DNA of 64,000 nucleotides. It comes from Leptidea sinapis (lineage: Eukaryota; Arthropoda; Insecta; Lepidoptera; Pieridae). The position numbers and the translations under genes were made by a program. This document shows positions 62,405-64,000 of the stretch, piece after piece; the first letter of the stretch is position 1, and each line of letters starts with the position of its first letter. The DNA is taken from the NCBI RefSeq assembly GCF_905404315.1, contig NC_066281.1, positions 11,870,001 through 11,934,000 of the forward strand, in the 5' to 3' direction. The notes beneath the pieces were generated by a model. That model searched no databases. It saw nothing but the letters and a program-made list of their open reading frames with translations, and was not told the origin of the DNA.

Positions 62405-62689
62405 ATGAAAACATAGGGTATATTTTATCCCCGAAATTTTAATATCCCTTTACCCAGCTATTGAAAGAAATATTTCATTTCAAAGGTTCACGAAATATCA
62501 GACTGTGAATTGCGTAATTTTTAAAATCCAAGATGGTCAAAATTATCAATGTAGCAAAGTGAATCTGTCCATGGTTCTCAGGGTTGCAAAGAATGAATTT
62601 GGTATCATTATTGAAATCAGAATTTGCCGCTGTGCTTTTATCAATATGGATATCATATCCTATTATTATTATTATTTGGCTATTTGGCT
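62405..62689. other. Unannotated AT-rich stretch
   Basis: ATT repeats at 62660-62679; a 99-codon frame (62505-62804) runs into the LINE remnant on the opposite strand and is not a gene. Confidence 0.4.
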
Positions 62690-62990
62690 AGTCCTTATCA
62701 GTCCTAGTAACACCGCCTCCAGAATTGAACTATTGTGTTCGTCACTCATATTTATAGCTCGTAGTCAAGCCCTGCCGCATCTACGAACCGTAGTATCTTC
62801 TTGACGCGAGTATTACAAACAGCAAGGTGTAGTCGCCAAGGATGGTGTTACGCTTATGCATTAGTGGGCCGCAATTGCAGAGGGGATGAGGCAAAATCTA
62901 CAAGTTCTTTCATTTTTTATTCCAACCTTACTGAGGTGCTTATTTAGGCGACAGTGCCCAGTTAGCATCCTGCTAAGTATGCATAGGGAT
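62690..62990 (-). mobile_element. LINE fragment with RNase H-like C-terminal tail
   Basis: Minus-strand reading from ~62985: MLTGHCRLNKHLSKVGIKNE, RTCRFCLI, with SILEAVLLGLIRTS nearer 62700. 'LTGH..LN.HL...G......C..C' is the block after the RNase H domain in Jockey/I/R1-type LINEs; the paired cysteines (C-X2-C) are preserved. Stops interrupt the frame. A different lineage from the other LINE ends in this window. Confidence 0.7.
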
Positions 62991-63397
62991 TTTGATTATG
63001 ATGATCGATTGAGTAATTTAGGCCTGGAAGCTTAACAAATAAACACACAACTTCATATTCACATGTATAATATTATTTATTAAGCGCATAATTTACCAAT
63101 TGGTATTTTAAAATCTAGTTGTTAACTTGATCCAAAAATTTAACTTGTTAACATCCGGCTCTAATTTAACTACAGAAATTTAAGATATTGTGTTCGAGTT
63201 TGTAGGATTCCAAAAATGGAATCGCCGATTAAAAAAACTTTTATTAACTGCTTTTACCGAATTTTCCTTTCGCTGATTGACCACCAGAAGTTGAACTTTT
63301 ATTCGTATGGAAGGCAAATAATTTTAGCACTAATAGTTTATTGGGAATTTGCATTTCACATCGTTTACTATGAAGGATTTTTCACATATATTTATTT
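62991..63397. other. Unannotated AT-rich stretch
   Basis: Nothing recognised; a 72-codon frame ends in the next repeat. Confidence 0.4.
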
Positions 63398-63711
63398 ACC
63401 AGTAGGAGGCTCCTTTGCACAGGAAGCCGGCTAGATTATGGGTACCATAACGGCGCCTATTTCTGCCTTGAAGCAGTAATATGTAAACATTCCTGTGTTT
63501 CGACCTGAAGGGCGCCGTAGCTATTGATTTTACTGGGCAAATGAGATTTAACATCTTGTTAACAATATGTCTCAAGGAGACGAGCGCAATTGTAATGCTT
63601 CTCAGAATTTCTGAGTTTTTCAATAATCCTGAGCGGGACTGCATTCTAATGGGTAGGGCGTATCAATTACTATCAATCCTGCTCGTCTCGACCCTTATTT
63701 TCGTAAAAAAA
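63398..63711 (+). mobile_element. CCAGTGGG short interspersed element, near full length
   Basis: ACCAGTAGGAGGCTCCTTTG, GCCGGCTAGATTATGGGTAC, a 12-bp insertion within AACATCTTGTTAACAATATG, a hairpin with one arm changed, CCTGCTCGTCTCGACCCTTA to TTTTCGTAAAAAAAA. Confidence 0.92.
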
Positions 63712-64000
63712 ATCCAGATTCAGATCCACTTTTACACACAATATTCGAACTGCATCGAATCGTATTAAATAATATGACATAATAAGAATTTCTTAGTAAT
63801 GTTGTGTTGTTAAGTTTCCTCATGTATTTTTCTATTGGAAATGGACGACTGAGACGGAAATTACATTTAGAAATCGATTGAAGCTTTATAAAGGAGAAAG
63901 CTTGACTTGCAGGTTTAAATTAATATATCGCAATATCACTAATTCTGTGTGTAGACATTCTGTAGATTTAATTTCTTGAACTGTTGTTTATAGAAAGTTG
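63712..64000. other. Unannotated AT-rich stretch to the window end
   Basis: Nothing recognised. Confidence 0.4.

Noticed and set aside
1..64000. Bacterial operon, ribosome-binding-site or terminator signals
   Set aside because: Base composition, repeats and absence of long ORFs indicate insect nuclear DNA, so such signals would be chance matches.

Overview
The window reads as AT-rich, intergenic or intronic DNA from an insect nuclear genome, most likely a ditrysian moth or butterfly. This is inferred from the mix of repeats: a very abundant ~300 bp interspersed element (19 whole or partial copies), tRNA-derived SINEs, Helitron-like elements ending in a hairpin plus CTAG, several TIR elements with TTA/TAA target duplications, and 3' ends of CR1/Jockey-, Rex/L2- and RTE-type LINEs with short oligonucleotide tails. 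The species cannot be named from the sequence. No bacterial genes, operons, rRNA genes, CRISPR arrays or confidently intact host protein-coding genes were found. All recognisable coding sequence is the degraded C-terminal end of retrotransposon reverse-transcriptase ORFs. No open frame looks like a complete cellular gene, although an exon of an AT-rich gene with long introns could be missed by eye.

Layout. 1-10 kb: a minus-strand LINE end, several copies of the main element, a tRNA-SINE (2.4 kb), a TAA-target MITE (3.6 kb), and an inverted pair of ~440 bp TIR elements at 4.1 and 8.8 kb. The second of these sits inside a copy of the main element. At 7.4-8.1 kb another TIR element is nested in a MITE. 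10-23 kb: mostly unannotated AT-rich DNA, a perfect 24-bp inverted repeat at 13.6 kb, and LINE 3' ends at 14.6, 16.3, 17.2, 17.8, 19.5, 20.7 and 22.2 kb. 23-35 kb: dense repeats, including tRNA-SINEs, tRNA-like inverted-repeat elements, Helitron-like copies, a head-to-head pair of the main element (27.7-28.0 kb) and a small TIR element (30.65 kb). 35-45 kb: sparse, with a LINE C-terminal end (40.7 kb, sister of the one at the window start) and nested MITE/main element at 44.3-44.9 kb. 45-64 kb: MITEs, Helitrons, tRNA-like elements, an RTE fragment (56.3 kb), a LINE 3' end with an in-frame 213-bp tandem duplication (61.5-61.9 kb) and a final LINE fragment (62.7-63.0 kb).

There is no multi-gene system here. 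What is of interest is the repeat biology: nested insertions that date one another and show clean target sites, a tRNA-like promoter region carried between inverted arms, a multi-hairpin short element in many copies, unusually perfect inverted repeats, and a near-identical coding tandem duplication. All family assignments come from reading sequence and translations by eye; no database search was possible.
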